Shown in pieces: positions 19,394-30,975 of a DNA stretch of 64,000 nt; the first letter of the stretch is position 1; every line of letters begins with the position of its first letter. A model generated the notes under the pieces. The model did not search any database. It saw only the letters and a program-made list of their open reading frames with translations, and was not told the DNA's origin. The position numbers and the translations under genes are program-made. The stretch comes from Dipteris shenzhenensis (Eukaryota; Polypodiophyta; Polypodiopsida; Gleicheniales): the NCBI GenBank assembly GCA_047967505.1, contig CM106538.1. The stretch is one strand, 5' to 3'.

Positions 19394-20546
19394 TGTTTCT
19401 GCTGCTCATCTTCGTCGTTGGGTTAAAACTGCAGTGGGTCCGGATTGTATTTCCTCCTTTGTCTTCATGTGCAAAGGGTTTTATTATGCCCACTGTTCTT
19501 CGACTAATGTGGTGGAGCGGCTTGTCAGTCATGCTGGTGTTCCTGGGGCTGGTTTCTTTGCTTATGTGATGCCCTGGGATCCACTTTTCGATCCTTCTAC
19601 TACCCTTTTGACACACTGTCCAGTCTGGATTACTCTCAAAGCGCTACCTTTGCCTCTTCTTCAGCATCTTCCTACTCTTGTAGCGCTTTTGGGGAGGCCT
19701 CTTCATGTTCCGCGGCAGGAGTTCTTGCAAGCTTCCTGTGATGTTCGCCTTTGCGTTTTGTGGGATATGATGCAGCCCGTGCCATCTACTCTGGATCTTG
19801 ATTTGGGATTTGCCCATCCGATGCGCATCAGGCTGCATTTTGCATCTTTTCCCACTGTATGTTATCGGTGCCGTCAGGTTGGTCATTTTGCACGTGATTG
19901 CCCTTCTGCATCCAGGCCCTCTCCTCCTGCTCCTTCTTCAGCTGTCAAGGTTACTCTCCCTTCTCCTCCGATTTCTGCTATGGCTTCATTGGAGAAGCCT
20001 TCTTCTACTGCTCCGAAGCACTACTGGAGGAAGGTAGATAAATCACAGGTCAATCTTTCTCTTGCTGAAGAAGCTCCGGATCGTACCCCTGTTTAGCACC
20101 CTCAGTCTCCTTCTCCTCAGGATATGGATGTGCCCCTTGCAGAGGGGATTTTACAGGATGATCCGCATGCTCTCTCTCAAGTTGCTATCCTGACTGAAGC
20201 TGACATGATGAGTCGTGATTTATCTGATGGAGCTCTTTCGTCAGATGCTCCTTCTTCAGAGAGTACAGATATTGATCTAATTCCTATGTCTGTGAAGACT
20301 CTATCAGAGTCTCTTTCTGTTCACGATGCAGATGTTTCTTTTTCTCTGGAGTCTTTTCATCGTATGTTGCAGCAGGTTTTTGACCCTATGATTCGAAAAT
20401 TCCGGCTTCCAGCTTATATTAAGAAGAATCACAAGGGCCAAAAACAGCTAGTTTTTATTGATGGTGTAGTTTCTTCACTGCATCAATTTTTACAAAGTAA
20501 CAATCTGAAATTGGAGGATTTTGTGTTTGATCCTCCTCCAGTTTGA
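19394..20546 (+). pseudogene. LINE Z ORF1 (DUF4283-like with zinc knuckle), one internal stop
   Basis: A single frame is coding from about 19394 to the stop after PPPV at 20546, with only one in-frame stop, TAG at 20094-20096. It has a DUF4283-like RNA-binding region (LTHCPVWITLKALPLPLLQ, about 19607-19665), then the CCHC knuckle CYRCRQVGHFARDC (about 19862-19903), then a Ser/Pro-rich and acidic C-terminal part. This is the ORF1 type of plant L1-like LINEs, an RNA-binding chaperone. Unusually, ORF2 does not follow; the sequence passes to a LINE 3' UTR and tail. The N-terminus is missing or begins within the copia junction. Confidence 0.78.
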
Positions 20547-20854
20547 TCTTGTAACTTTTTACTTGGCTGCCTCATGACTTTTGCTCTAAGGCTTTACTTG
20601 TAAATTTTTTCTTTGTACTTATTGGTGGGTTTTTATCTCTTTTTGGGGTTTCCCACACAGAAACAAAAGATTTCACAAAAAAAAAAGTGTGTGTGTGTGT
20701 GTCCATGCGTGGGTGCATGTGTGTGCGTGCATCTCTGTGTGTGTGAGAGAGAGAGAGAGAGAGATCTCGAGCACTGCCCTGTTGTAAAATGGATGTTTCA
20801 TAATATAATGTTCTTAGTTTCACAAAAAAAAAAAAAAAGTGTGTGTGAGAGAGG

Positions 20855-20891
<37 letters not shown>
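20547..20891 (+). repeat. LINE Z 3' UTR, A-rich tail and GT/GA microsatellites
   Basis: T-rich 3' UTR with GGTGGGTTTTTATCTC and TTTTTGGGGTTTCCCACA, the style of plant L1 3' ends. TTTCAC, an A run and (GT)n follow near 20675-20705, then a second TTTCAC, A15 and GTGTGTG near 20817-20848. GA repeats run to 20891, part of which is the tail of the next, minus-strand LINE. Confidence 0.6.
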
Positions 20892-20894
<3 letters not shown>

Positions 20895-21170
20895 ATTAAA
20901 GTCTTCGAAAGACCAATGGGTCTATGAGACTGTAAGAAACCAATATAAAACAAGCTGAAAGGGTGGAGCTACTAACAGAGCATCAACACCCATACTACAA
21001 ACTACATGCCACATAGTCATGAGAACATCAATACAAAGCCAAAACATAATGTCCATATCAGTATGACCCTCATCATCACCATGATCATCATCTATCATCA
21101 AGGTACAAGCAGAATCCAGCTCCACATCTTAAAGGACCCAACACCTGATGGGATAGCAGTAGCATAAAGC

Positions 21171-21172
<2 letters not shown>
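20892..21172 (-). repeat. LINE 3' end, 5'-truncated (array copy a)
   Basis: On the minus strand the end reads CATAGACCCATTGGTCTTTC then GAAGACTTTAATAAAC and (TC)n at 20847-20891. It resembles 4441-4620. Only the 3' UTR is present. The next copy's GA tail abuts it at 21173-21209. Confidence 0.7.
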
Positions 21173-21211
<39 letters not shown>

Positions 21212-22066
21212 ACGTCTTCAGGAGGCCTCACGGGCCTATGAGACAAAGTGCAAAACCAAAAGCTAACTCATACAAGCCACTATGGGCTGAAGCAAAGGGC
21301 TTACTAAGGCCCTTGCTGAAATCTAAAGTGCTAAACTAGTAAGCAAAATAGTAGAGTAGCAATATAGCATAAGAGTATTAGGTGCTCAGAGCTAACGCTC
21401 CTAGTACATGCCTAGGCTCCATATATCCAGGTACCCTGGTGGCACTCTGATGGGATGTGAGTAGCTCTCGTATCTGCGTCTGTCGAGTTGTCTCTGGATG
21501 TGGTGGAGGGCGTGGTCTCCTCGATCTCTGTATCTGATGGGCTACGTCAAGGGTGACGCCTTGTCTCTGGCGGTCTCCTTTGAGGAGGGCTGAAATAGAC
21601 CGGACCTCAATCGTGCGTGCTCTGGTCACTCTAGTGTGGAGTGTGTGCCTCTCGTCTAGCAGCATCGTGGCGGAGACTCTCACTGCTAATCCATGATGCT
21701 CTCATTCCATCAACCTCCTCTCCCTTAGCCTCCCCGTAGTTGACTCAGATACATAGAAATCTGTAACACGTGTCTGTGCTCTGTCGATCTCGGGGATCTG
21801 TGGCATCGCCCCCTGTTGCTCTCTGGTCTGTCGCATCAGTATATCTCTTTGTCGTCGCATCTCAATCAAATAGAGCCCAACACAAACCCGGTCGGGAAAA
21901 TAGATCAACCGTGTAAGTGGACCAAAGCCACGCCTCTCCTGAAAGAGGCAGTGATATCGCCCTCTGATCTCATAGTAGACTGGGCAGACACATAGAAAGT
22001 GCTCCTCTGTCTCGACCTCCCCATTTGGTAGTGTCTGCAGATCCTTTGCTCTCTTGGCGGTCTCCT

Positions 22067-22068
<2 letters not shown>
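21173..22068 (-). pseudogene. LINE Y 3' fragment (array copy b) with GA tail
   Basis: The tail is (GA)n at 21173-21209; the family 3' signature TTTGTCTCATAGGCCCGTGAGG then GAAGACGTTAAT is read on the minus strand. Upstream lie the ORF2 C-terminal zinc-finger remnant (about 21880-22060) and DRVCVGLYLIEMRRQRDIL (about 21840-21897), similar to LINE d. The fragment ends where the (GA)n tail of the next copy starts (22069). Confidence 0.75.
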
Positions 22069-22101
<33 letters not shown>

Positions 22102-22205
22102 TATTAACGTCCACAGGAGACCAAGAGATCTATGGGACAACATGAACTAGTACATCAGCTTTGGGAGAGCACAGGACGGCTCCTAGGGAGTGCAGAGGCA
22201 GCTCC
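22069..22205 (-). repeat. LINE 3' end (array copy c) with GA tail
   Basis: (GA)n at 22069-22099 is followed by the complement of a LINE 3' end: CCCATAGATCTCTTGG, TCTCCTGTGGACGTTAATAG. About 105 bp of 3' UTR precede the next copy's end at 22206. Confidence 0.65.
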
Positions 22206-25170
22206 ATTTTATTAATGTCCGCGGAAGGCCTCGCGGGGTGCAAAATACACCAAAAGGGAAAAGAACTCATACAAGCCACAAAGGGTTGGAGCAAAGGGCG
22301 TGCTAAGACCCTTGTTGAGTACTATGCTGAAATAAAAATCTCAATAGCTCAAGCCAAATCAAGTACAAAACATATCATGTGCTATTTGAAGTAGGCTGGG
22401 AATTGGAGCTGGAACTCAAAATCCGAAACCCAGTATTGTGGTGGCTCATCTATGAGCAGTGAAAATGTCTCGGATCTACGTCTTTCGGGCTGTCTCATGC
22501 TATGATGGCGGAGGGGGATGTGGTCTCCTCGATCTCTGAACCCGCTGAGCTATGTTCAGAGTGACCCCTCGTCGTCTCAGGCGGTCTCCTCTGAGGAAAG
22601 CTATAATAGGTCTAACCTCAATATAGGGTGCTTTGGTCGCTCTCCGTGTCGTGGGTGGCTTGTGCAACCCTCACCCTCTCTCAGTAATCCATATTGCCTG
22701 GCTAGCTCCTGCTTCATCCCACTGTCTTGGACCTGACTCAAAAACATAGAAATCTGTGGCTCACCGCTGTGTCTGGTCAGCCTCTGTATCATGTGGTTTG
22801 ATCACCTCCTGCTGCTATCTAATCTGTCATAGCAGGATCTCCCTGTGTTGGCGCATCTCAAGCAGATAGAGCCCAATGCAGACCTGGTCATGGAAGTGGA
22901 TCAATCGTGATGGTGGGCAAAAGCCACTCCCATCTTGATAGAGACAGTGGAATCGCCCTCGGATCTCGTAGTAGGCTGGGCATGCGCGGAGAAAGTGCTC
23001 CTCGGTCTCAATCACTCCCAGTGTGCATAGCATGCAGATCCGCTGCTCTATGGGTATACGTGCTGCTCTCCCTCTCTCAATCCTCCGCTGATGGGATGAA
23101 ACCCGCATCTACCCAATAGCGATCCTCATTGCATGTGAGACTCCTCTGTCCTTGAGATATTGGGGTCTGATGATGAATCCCTCCTTCAAGACGCTCAGGA
23201 AGTGGTGGCAGTAGAATTGGGTCTTCGTGGGGAGCTCTCGATCTCTCCCCCAAGTCCGAGATGTGTGGAGGAGATAGAGATCTAACCGTATGATGCGGTT
23301 AATCTCATCTCGCGGAATCGACTCAGGGGGTGCATCCATATTGTATCGAAAGGAAGGGAGCCTATCTGTCTGAATCCCATGTTTGGCAAAGTATGTGGAT
23401 ATCCGTGCATACCAACTAATCTTTAGGATGACTCCAGGGCCAGCCTCGGTAGTCTCCAGTGGGATAGTACACAGACTCTATGAATGAATGTCACTGTCTG
23501 GAAGATGGCATCAATTTGTAGTGGTGTCATGGCGAACTCTGCTTGTACTGTCTCATGAGGGATTGAGGGCTTGCTCCAAATCATCCTAGATCCTATAGTC
23601 ACCTGTAGCCACTCAAATCTTCTCCACTATGCTATCGGTAGATCACAACACCAAAAGGATGCTGCATACATGGCAGTCGGTCGCACTAGCGCATCCAAGA
23701 GCCAACACTTCGTCGGTGGATCCTAAAAGTGTGCCTGGAAGCACTGTCTCTGCAATCCCGTGTGAGTCATGCATGGGCTGCATGTGTCGTAGTGAAAAGG
23801 GGTCCTGCGAAGACTACTCCCAAATATGTGTAGGATTGTACTATCTCCACTGGCTCATCTCGATAGGTGAAATTGAGTTGACGAAGCATTGCATGTGAGG
23901 TGTTGAAGAAAATAACCTTGGTCTTCCCAAGGTTGATTGTGAGGTCTCTCCTCTGCAAAACACCTCTAGGGCCTCCAAATGTCTGTGCAGCCCCTCTGCT
24001 GAGGATGAGATAAGGACAATGTCATCAGCGTATAGCAATATCTGTATCATGAGATCGGTCAATGGTGATACTTCACCTCCTAGTTGGTCTATGAAGGAAG
24101 TGATCTCATCAATGTAAAGCCCAAAAAGGGTCGGTGAGAGGGGGCAGCCCTGATTTACTATGATTGTACTTCCAACCCAAGAGGTGGGCTCTCGCCTCGC
24201 TGCACTCGTCGTTGAACCAAGGGTTTTGAGGCATCTTCCCATCTCGGATCCGCATGGATTGGGTCGTGGGAAAGCATCTGGTAGCAGCGTCCTATACCAC
24301 TCAGACAAGGGTGTCAGAGGCGTTGGTGAGGTCTATATCATCTCCAAGTAGGGCCAAGAGCTCCTTGGCTAGCTGACTCACGTACACTGGTTCAAGGGCA
24401 TAGTCAAAGTGGATCCGAATGCGTGTGGGCGTGGGGGGGCGCTCTCCCTGTGGCTGGCATGGTGGCAGAGATATGAAAGGCCGAGTACGAGTGCTCAGCT
24501 CGGAGTGGGGGGGGATATGGCGAAGTCGTGTATCTGTGAGACAAATTCTAGTGGGCCTAGTAGATAGTCCACTGTACTAGACCCACTGCCATGCGGGAAG
24601 CAAGTGAGTCTTACAGAGGATGGCCATCTATGAAGACCATTATGGATGATCAGGTCGTGGATAGCTCCCAGCTCAAGTAGATGTCGTCCATATCCTGTCA
24701 CCTGTGGGACATCTGCAGAGTGCATTGAAATCCCCCAGTAGGAGGATGTCTCCCTGTCTGAAGAACTCCAGGATGTCATCGTGGATCGTCTCATATGGAC
24801 TGTGTCCGTCTATAGTGACCTCTCGTGCATAGGATGACATGTCTCGAGGGAAATAGCTGAATTCGTATCCACATGTGTCGTGCATGCTCCTCTCTCCGAA
24901 CCACAGGTATGAGTGGTCTCAAGTCCCCCCCCTCCTTGGAGCCTCATACTATGCTATCTTTCCTCAATTTGCTCCTGTGGGCTGACTCCCAAGCATATCT
25001 TTTCACTGTAGGCAGCCCTCTCTCAGGGCTCTCATGTGTCTCAGTGTAGAAGATCAGGTCTCTTTCAGTGTATATCTCTGAGAAGCCCCCAGTGTTGGAC
25101 GAGAGGGTGCCATTGCAATTCCACACCGCTATCTTAAGCTTATTGTGTGCTCTCATTTCATGGGTCTGAC
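22206..25170 (-). pseudogene. LINE Y (array copy d): most of ORF2 and 3' UTR
   Basis: The longest LINE here, read right to left. Endonuclease: start ATG near 25156 with LKIAVWNCNGTL, then ILLLGDFNALCR (about 24740-24710) and VDYLLGP (about 24575-24555). Reverse transcriptase: QGCPLSPTLFGLYIDEI (about 24152-24100), catalytic YADD at 24021-24032, then a frame change near 23950 before LGKTK and SYTYLGV. C-terminus: MDAPPESIPRDEINRIIRL (23339 leftwards), an in-frame stop at about 23109 and a zinc finger C-x2-C...H...C (about 23040-22980). The 3' end at 22206 carries the family signature. Stops and frame changes rule out activity. Confidence 0.88.
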
Positions 25171-25489
25171 ACCGTCATGTGTTGTTCAATACACCTTCTT
25201 CTGACACTATTGTGTCACTGACGGGGGGGGAGAGAGAAAAAAGCAAAGGCTATTGAGGATGTTGCAAAGGTTGTTGTGGATGTTCCTAGGCCATCAGATT
25301 GTGGCTATGATTCATCTAGAAGTGATTATTTGGATAGTGAGTTGGGTGTACCTTCAGTGTGTACACCTTGAGCAAAGGGAAGTAGGTACATACCTCCTCA
25401 TGAAAGAGGAGAATCAAGCAACACATCATAGCTACGAAGGTCATAGAGAGTTAGATATCTAGAGATAAGTTAACTTGTAGTTTTTTGCT
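25171..25489. other. Unclassified stretch between LINE ORF2 start and ORF1 remnant
   Basis: Bases 25231-25489 begin AGAGAGAAAAAAGC and end TTTTTTGCTCTCT, weak inverted ends that suggest a small insertion. The plus strand has a short coding-like reading, VVVDVPRPSDCGYDSSRSDY (about 25268-25327), then a stop. I do not recognise it. Confidence 0.3.
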
Positions 25490-25904
25490 CTCTCAGATAA
25501 TCACCTTACCGTCTCTATAGGCTGCCCATTTCCCTTCTTGCCTTGCTGCCATATCTTGCACCATCCCCTCCCTCTTGTGCTGTTGCTGTAGGAGTGTGAG
25601 ATCATCATTCAAAAAGATTTTGGTGCCCTTCCATGCAAGCATATCTGCCTTCCCCTTCGTGATTTGCTGTGCGAACTCAGCATGTTTCCCCTGCATAGTG
25701 GCTTGTAAGGCTGCCATTTCCTTCTTGAGCTGCTCATTCTCAGATTTCAGCGCATCAATGAGCTTACATCCCTGTTCTGAGGTCCCCTTTGTGTCCTTGA
25801 ACTGCTTCATTTGCTCTTTGATACGATTCAGTTCTTCTTGGATAGGTGGCTGAAGCTGCCCTTCCTCCCAATGTGCAGCTGCCTTCAACTTCTCATTCTC
25901 ATCC
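25490..25904 (-). pseudogene. LINE ORF1-like coiled-coil protein fragment
   Basis: An open minus-strand frame (25888 to about 25493) has a heptad-rich coiled coil (IKEQMKQFKDTKGTSEQ, LKSENEQLKKEMAALQA). It ends with a compact domain reading KGTKIFLNDDLTLLQQQHKR ... GKWAAYRDGKVII. The same ending, decayed, occurs in the minus-strand LINE fragment at 37090-37260, which also has an RRM-like region upstream. Coiled coil plus C-terminal domain resembles L1 ORF1p (Transposase_22-like), unlike the zinc-knuckle ORF1 of LINE Z. It probably belongs to the LINE Y family, whose ORF2 starts just downstream at 25156. Confidence 0.5.
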
Positions 25905-25905
25905 T

Positions 25906-25936
<31 letters not shown>

Positions 25937-26160
25937 ATGTAAGTGTATGAGTGTTTGGGTGTAATGATGATGTGTGCGAGAGAGGAAATGAGTTAAAGAG
26001 GGTATTCTCTTGTGTGTGCGCGTGCATGTGTGTGAAGTAAGTGAATAATGTGTGGGGGAAAGAAGAGATGCCTGATTGTATGAGTGTGTATGTGAGTGTA
26101 TGCATAGAGCCGTGTGAGTGTGAATGTGAGTGAGTAATAGAGTAAGAATGCTAGAGGGCT
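25905..26160. repeat. (GA)n tract and GT-rich low-complexity sequence
   Basis: (GA)n at about 25905-25933 is followed by degenerate GTGTATGAGTG/GTGTGCG repeats. Open frames in it are compositional. Confidence 0.7.
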
Positions 26161-26680
26161 AGTCAGGTAGGCAGTGCAAGTGCTAAGGGCAAGAGGTAGT
26201 GCAGGTGTGAGTGGATTGGAGAGGCATTGCAAGTGTGCCAAACAAGAGAGACATCAATGTGCAGTGGTTGCCATACAGTTACTACAGCATCCATATTGGC
26301 TGTATAAGTTAGTAGTGATAGGAACGAGAAGCAAAATGGTAGGTTGTGGATGGAAGCAAAACAGCTAAGGGCAGAAATGGGGTTGAGGGGCCAACCTACG
26401 GCAAAAGGGCAGGAGGAGAGGCAGAGTGAGGAGGGAAAAATTGGAGGTAATGAGAGGTGTGGGCAATTCAAGGAGGAGGCGGGCTGAGGTGAGATGATAG
26501 GTCAGTCGAGGAGCTCAGAGTTTTGTTTTGCTTACCTCTGATATTTCTGCACTTGGATTTTTTCATTCCAAATGTTTGGTACATTTAACTAAAAGCAATA
26601 TATTGGTGAGCATGAATGGAAAGTATTGACCAAGAGTATGCTCCTTAGAACGCATAGCACGAAGTAATTGATTCTAGACT
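26161..26680. other. No gene seen
   Basis: Purine-rich single-copy-looking sequence on the plus strand. No domain, LTR end or repeat was recognised. Confidence 0.5.
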
Positions 26681-27180
26681 TTTATTTTTTCAAGAAAGAG
26701 ACTTAAATTAAGTATGAAAAAAGCCTATAAGAGCTAGCTTAGAGCAAAAATACATCATGCATGGCATGAACAAAAAAACCACCCAGAACGTCAACAGGAA
26801 ACTTCAGTAGAAATGGGAATGAAAACAAGGAACACCTCAGTCCTGCTATAGACTATGTAAAGAAGGGAGAGCCCCTCCATTCCCTAAGAAAAATATCCCT
26901 CCTGGCAGAGGCTGCCCGGGAGGAACCTTGCATGGTTGCCCAACTGGCCATCAAAATATGTATGGTATCAGTCCATATGCTGGCCATTGTGTCAGAGGCA
27001 TGAACCTGAGATTCATCCTATCATCTATGCCTCTGTGCATCTGGCTTTCCAGATATGCCATGGTGCAATATTCGCTAGTATCTCCCACAAGGTATCCACA
27101 GAAGCATGCACAGGTTTGAAGTGGGATAAGGGAGATTGTAGTCTGACCGTGCATGGGAAGGATCTTTGGTGACTAATGCT
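26681..27180 (-). pseudogene. LINE ORF2 C-terminal remnant and 3' end
   Basis: On the minus strand near 27105-27030 the reading TLWEILANIAPWHIWKARC is the tryptophan-rich motif that follows the zinc finger at the C-terminus of plant LINE ORF2. Stops follow. The 3' end, with TTTAAGTCTCTTTCTTG and an A/T-rich tail, lies near 26715-26680. It is a different LINE type from LINE Y. Confidence 0.5.
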
Positions 27181-27965
27181 GTGAAAGAGTCATATCTAGG
27201 ATGGAAGCAAGTACAAAATTCACTGCACGATTTTGGCAATTAGTGTTTCAAAACTTTGAGTTCACTCTTAGTATGAATTCTTTTGATCATCCTGAATCAG
27301 ATGGTCAATCTGAGCGAACAAATCAAAGTATAGAAGACATGCTAAGGGCATATATTTCCAAATGATAGTCTGAGTGGGAAAGGTGTCTTCCAATTATCGT
27401 GTTACATATAATAGCAATAAGCATTCAGCACTCAGATCCCTTATGCTTATGTATGCGTATCAACCAAGATCCTGTATTGCCATTAGCTTACAGAATCCAA
27501 GATAAGGATCGCTGCATATTTTTTGCAAGATATGCAAAATATGCTTCATTAAGCTAAAGAGAGTATCAGGAGTGCTCAAGGAAGATCACGATTCTAATCA
27601 TGGTAAATCACCTTGGACTGTGCAAGAACGCATGTGGGTATAAATTGAGAAACCAAACACTTGAAGACTACAAGTACCCGGTAGGCATTATAAGCTGTCA
27701 TTGGCCATATTCGAAAATTATTGATGAAGCCTTATAAACTAGAACTCCTTGAGAGGATCAAGGTTCATCCTGTGATCGTCTCAAAGAGACTTTCTGAACA
27801 CGACAGTTTAGTCTCAAATGAAGAGCTGGTCTGAATGGACCATATGAATTGGAGTTGGTTCTCAGTTAAAGGGCTAGGCAACTCAGAAATCATATTTGCT
27901 GTGAATACTTTGTTATATGGAAAGGTAGATCAGAAGATGATTATTCTTGGGAGGTGTAGATAGTA
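27181..27965 (+). pseudogene. Gypsy integrase-chromodomain remnant
   Basis: Bases about 27225-27365 encode HPESDGQSERTNQSIEDMLR, the region around the third catalytic residue (E) of a Ty3/gypsy integrase, ending in a stop. Near 27890-27955 the reading EYFVIWKGRSEDDYSWE is a chromodomain. Between them are many stops and frame changes. It is an old chromovirus fragment, different from the intact element. Confidence 0.75.
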
Positions 27966-28963
27966 TTCAAAATCGGTCCCCAACTTTTCATTTACGAGGA
28001 CATAAATATCTGCAAACAAGGAAAGAATGTTTTGTCCCAATTATGGTGAGTTTGTACCTAACCTGACAATGGGTGTCGATAGGCATTGGGGGTGTCTTGT
28101 TGGTATGGGACGCAGGGCTTACTAACAAAAGATTAAGCTCAGGTGAAGATTTTGACCTTCAGCTCTGGGTTGGCCCAAGCTGTCGTTGGGAGGTGACTCC
28201 AATGCCAAGACTCGCAGTTGTTGAGTCATCTATCTAAGGATGATAACGACACGAGGTGGTTTATTGGGCTGTAACTTGAACAACTTTACTGGAATACCTC
28301 ATCAATGGTGCATTATCAGAAGACAAGGCATCATTGAGGTCCAAAAGTATTCTACAAAGTGATTTCAGTTAAATCAGCTAACCTCCCTATTCAGAGCCTA
28401 CAGCTCTCACCATGCAGATTGTAAAGAAATACTTAAAAGCAGGTAGGGATAGTCGTAAGGTGTTACTAGTTTGGTTAGTGGGAACTGTCAGTTGGCAGTG
28501 ACCCAGGGTGTGAATCAGTGATTCTCCTCTTATGTTATGCTGTCTACACATATATATCCTTCATTTTTATCTCAATGAGGTAAGAGCTTATGCATTGTAT
28601 TCTGTCAGCCCTTTTGAATTTAAAAATGGCTTCTTTTCTCTATTATTATCAGTGGAACTTTCAGATACATATTTTTTGTCCTTTTTAGGACTGAAACTAC
28701 TCCACCTGTTACTTCCTGTCCAGCCCTTTATTGGAGTTGATGGCTTCTAGCTTACTAGAAAGTACCTTGCTTTCTTCTGCACTATCAAATGTTATGCATT
28801 AGATTCATGGCCCATGGGATAGGCAACTCCCATCTCATTATTCATAATGTGCTTGTTATGCTTAGATTTGCATCCTTAAATTCCATTAAAAGAACCAGAT
28901 GCTCTCTTTGAAGAGTATAAATGTTGATATATAGTCTTATGCATTGTTATGGACATTACTCAG
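27966..28963. other. No coding feature recognised (upstream intron or element flank)
   Basis: The sequence may be the end of the decayed gypsy element and then an intron of the host gene that begins to be recognisable at 28964. T-rich stretches near 28540-28740 fit an intron. Earlier exons of the gene were not found here. Confidence 0.4.
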
Positions 28964-30975
28964 GGAACATTCAACCATACGAGCAGAGATAATTGCACGC
29001 AGGGAGAGGCAAAGGCTGGCCTGCCGTGATCGGCAATTAGCTTTGGAAGAGGTGGCTTTAAAAGAGATGGAACTTCTGGAAGAACTTGACAGGTTTTCAC
29101 AATATGATCTCCCTTGTACTTCTAACAAGATAGAGCACTTGGAATCAGGGGTGAGTTGGAAAATGGACAAGGAAATGATCATGTGGAACTCGTATAATTT
29201 ATTCGTGCTCTTGTACTTGACAGGGAAAAAGCAGCCGAAGCAGAACGAGAAATTGAAAGACGCAGGATTCTGGAGAAGGAGCGTGCTAAAACCAGAGAGT
29301 TGAGGCACGCTTTAGATATGGAGGCAGAGAAACGTACCCAGGTAAATTGTTGGAAAGACAGAAGAAGGTTTTTGAATTGATAAATCTCGCTTGCAAGCCA
29401 TGTTGAGATGGTTCACAGTTTTTGAATCAGAACAGTTGTGTGGGACTTATTTTTAACCAGTTGTCAGGTTTTGGATACCCATTTTGCACATTTACTGTTG
29501 ATGTAACATGAAAAAACTTAAGTGGTGTGAGTTGTGTCTCTGTTATCTTATGTCAGTTAGGAATACTCCAGAATCATTGAATCTCCAATCATTTTGAACT
29601 GTCGCCAGCTGTTGGCTTATCCTGGGAAGCTTGAGTGGAATCAGGCTTGCAGTATATAAACATTCTATAATATAATGTCTTGTGCTTGCACAGATCAGCT
29701 TTTCACATTTGACATGAAATACAGAAATCTAGCAGGCTATCTTGCTATGGCTTTGTGCTACCTTCAATAGGAGTGCAAAGTTACAGAATCTATGTGACGC
29801 TGAAATTCAAAATGCACCCAGGAAAGAGGCACTTTGAAAAGTAGGTGCCTGGTTGCCCCACAACTTCTATGAGGGTGGATAGGCTTAAAATACACTGCTT
29901 TGGTTGAAGCTATGAAATGGTGAGAGTAAGTAGCAGTTCAATCTAATCACGGGACACCTCTGGAGCTTTGTGGTAATCTGTTTATGGTTGCAAAAAGTCC
30001 CTGGCCTTGGCGCTTGATAGTGCGGTCTCCTGGTTTTGTCCTCTTCTTTTTGGCCTGTCCTACTTTGTTTGAGAATTCTAAATGATGAGTGCTGAATCCT
30101 GATACTTCTTTGCATTGTACCCAATAAAATAGTCTTTTTGATCTTTTTAGTTATCTAATTCTGGATTTGATAAGTTCCAAGCTCTTGTACCCCAACCCAC
30201 CTTTTTTTTTCCCAAAAAAATTGATTGAGATTGTAAATTTGTTCATTCCAGAGAGATCTACAGAGAGAGCTAGAGCAAAGAGAATCAGGTGTGATCCGGT
30301 CATCACGCAGGGAATTTTCAAGCTCTACAAGTAGCAGGTAGACCAAGTGAACCATTCTTTCCAGTTCAGATAATCAATATTGTTGATTTAGCATGCATTC
30401 TGAGGGCAGGACAATGGACAGGCTACAATTTTCTTGAAAGGGTTTACTGACTATTTGAATGGGTGCAGAACTTAATATAAATGCTCACAAAGTTGTGCAT
30501 GCAATTGACTTTTTATGGGCTGTTTCACTGCAGTCGACCCAGGGAGAGGTACCGCGAGAGGGAAAGTGGAAGATCTGGCCAGGAATCACGACCCAGCAGT
30601 AGTGGTGGAATTAATCGTGAAAACAGCACAACACCACCTGCAACACCAACTGCAGGTGCTCCCATATCTGTGTCTTCGAGTCTTCCATCAATTGTGATAG
30701 CATCTTCAAGCATTTCCAGCAAGGCATATCCTGGACAATCTTTAGCTTTGTCTCAGAGCCATGATCGAATGGACGACAGGGGGTATGATGAAAGTCTTGA
30801 TGGAGTAGGGCTCAGTGGTGAAGGAAGCAGTTACGGAGATATGGAAGCGGGGATGATTGATCCTGGCAGTGGGAGTCAGAGACAAGGTCCTCGGACGTCT
30901 AGACCAAGGCAGATAATTGAACGGAGGGAGAGGGAGAGCAGGCGGGAAGGTAAATGGGAAAGAAAGCAGACTTAA
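28964..30975 (+). CDS. Host gene, four 3'-terminal exons: Arg/Glu-rich coiled-coil protein
   Basis: Inferred exons: 28964-29092, 29224-29341, 30252-30337 and 30534-30975, with stop TAA at 30973-30975. Each intron starts GT and ends AG, and phases join without stops (ELD-R-EKAAEAE; EKRTQ-RDLQREL; STSS-S-RPRERYRE). The first three exons form a charged coiled coil. The last is basic (RPRERYRERESGR), then Ser/Thr/Pro-rich, then ends with a charged tail (RQIIERRERESRREGKWERK). The pattern looks like a real plant gene, perhaps a nuclear or RNA-associated protein, but I cannot name it. Earlier exons and promoter are not visible. The last exon could end at GT 30950; reading through to 30975 seems better because the charged tail continues. 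Confidence 0.72.

Noticed and set aside
29093-29303. Reading the host gene straight through 29093-29303 as one exon
   Set aside because: The downstream frame loses coding character, while GT at 29093 and AG at 29222-29223 join two coding segments in perfect phase.
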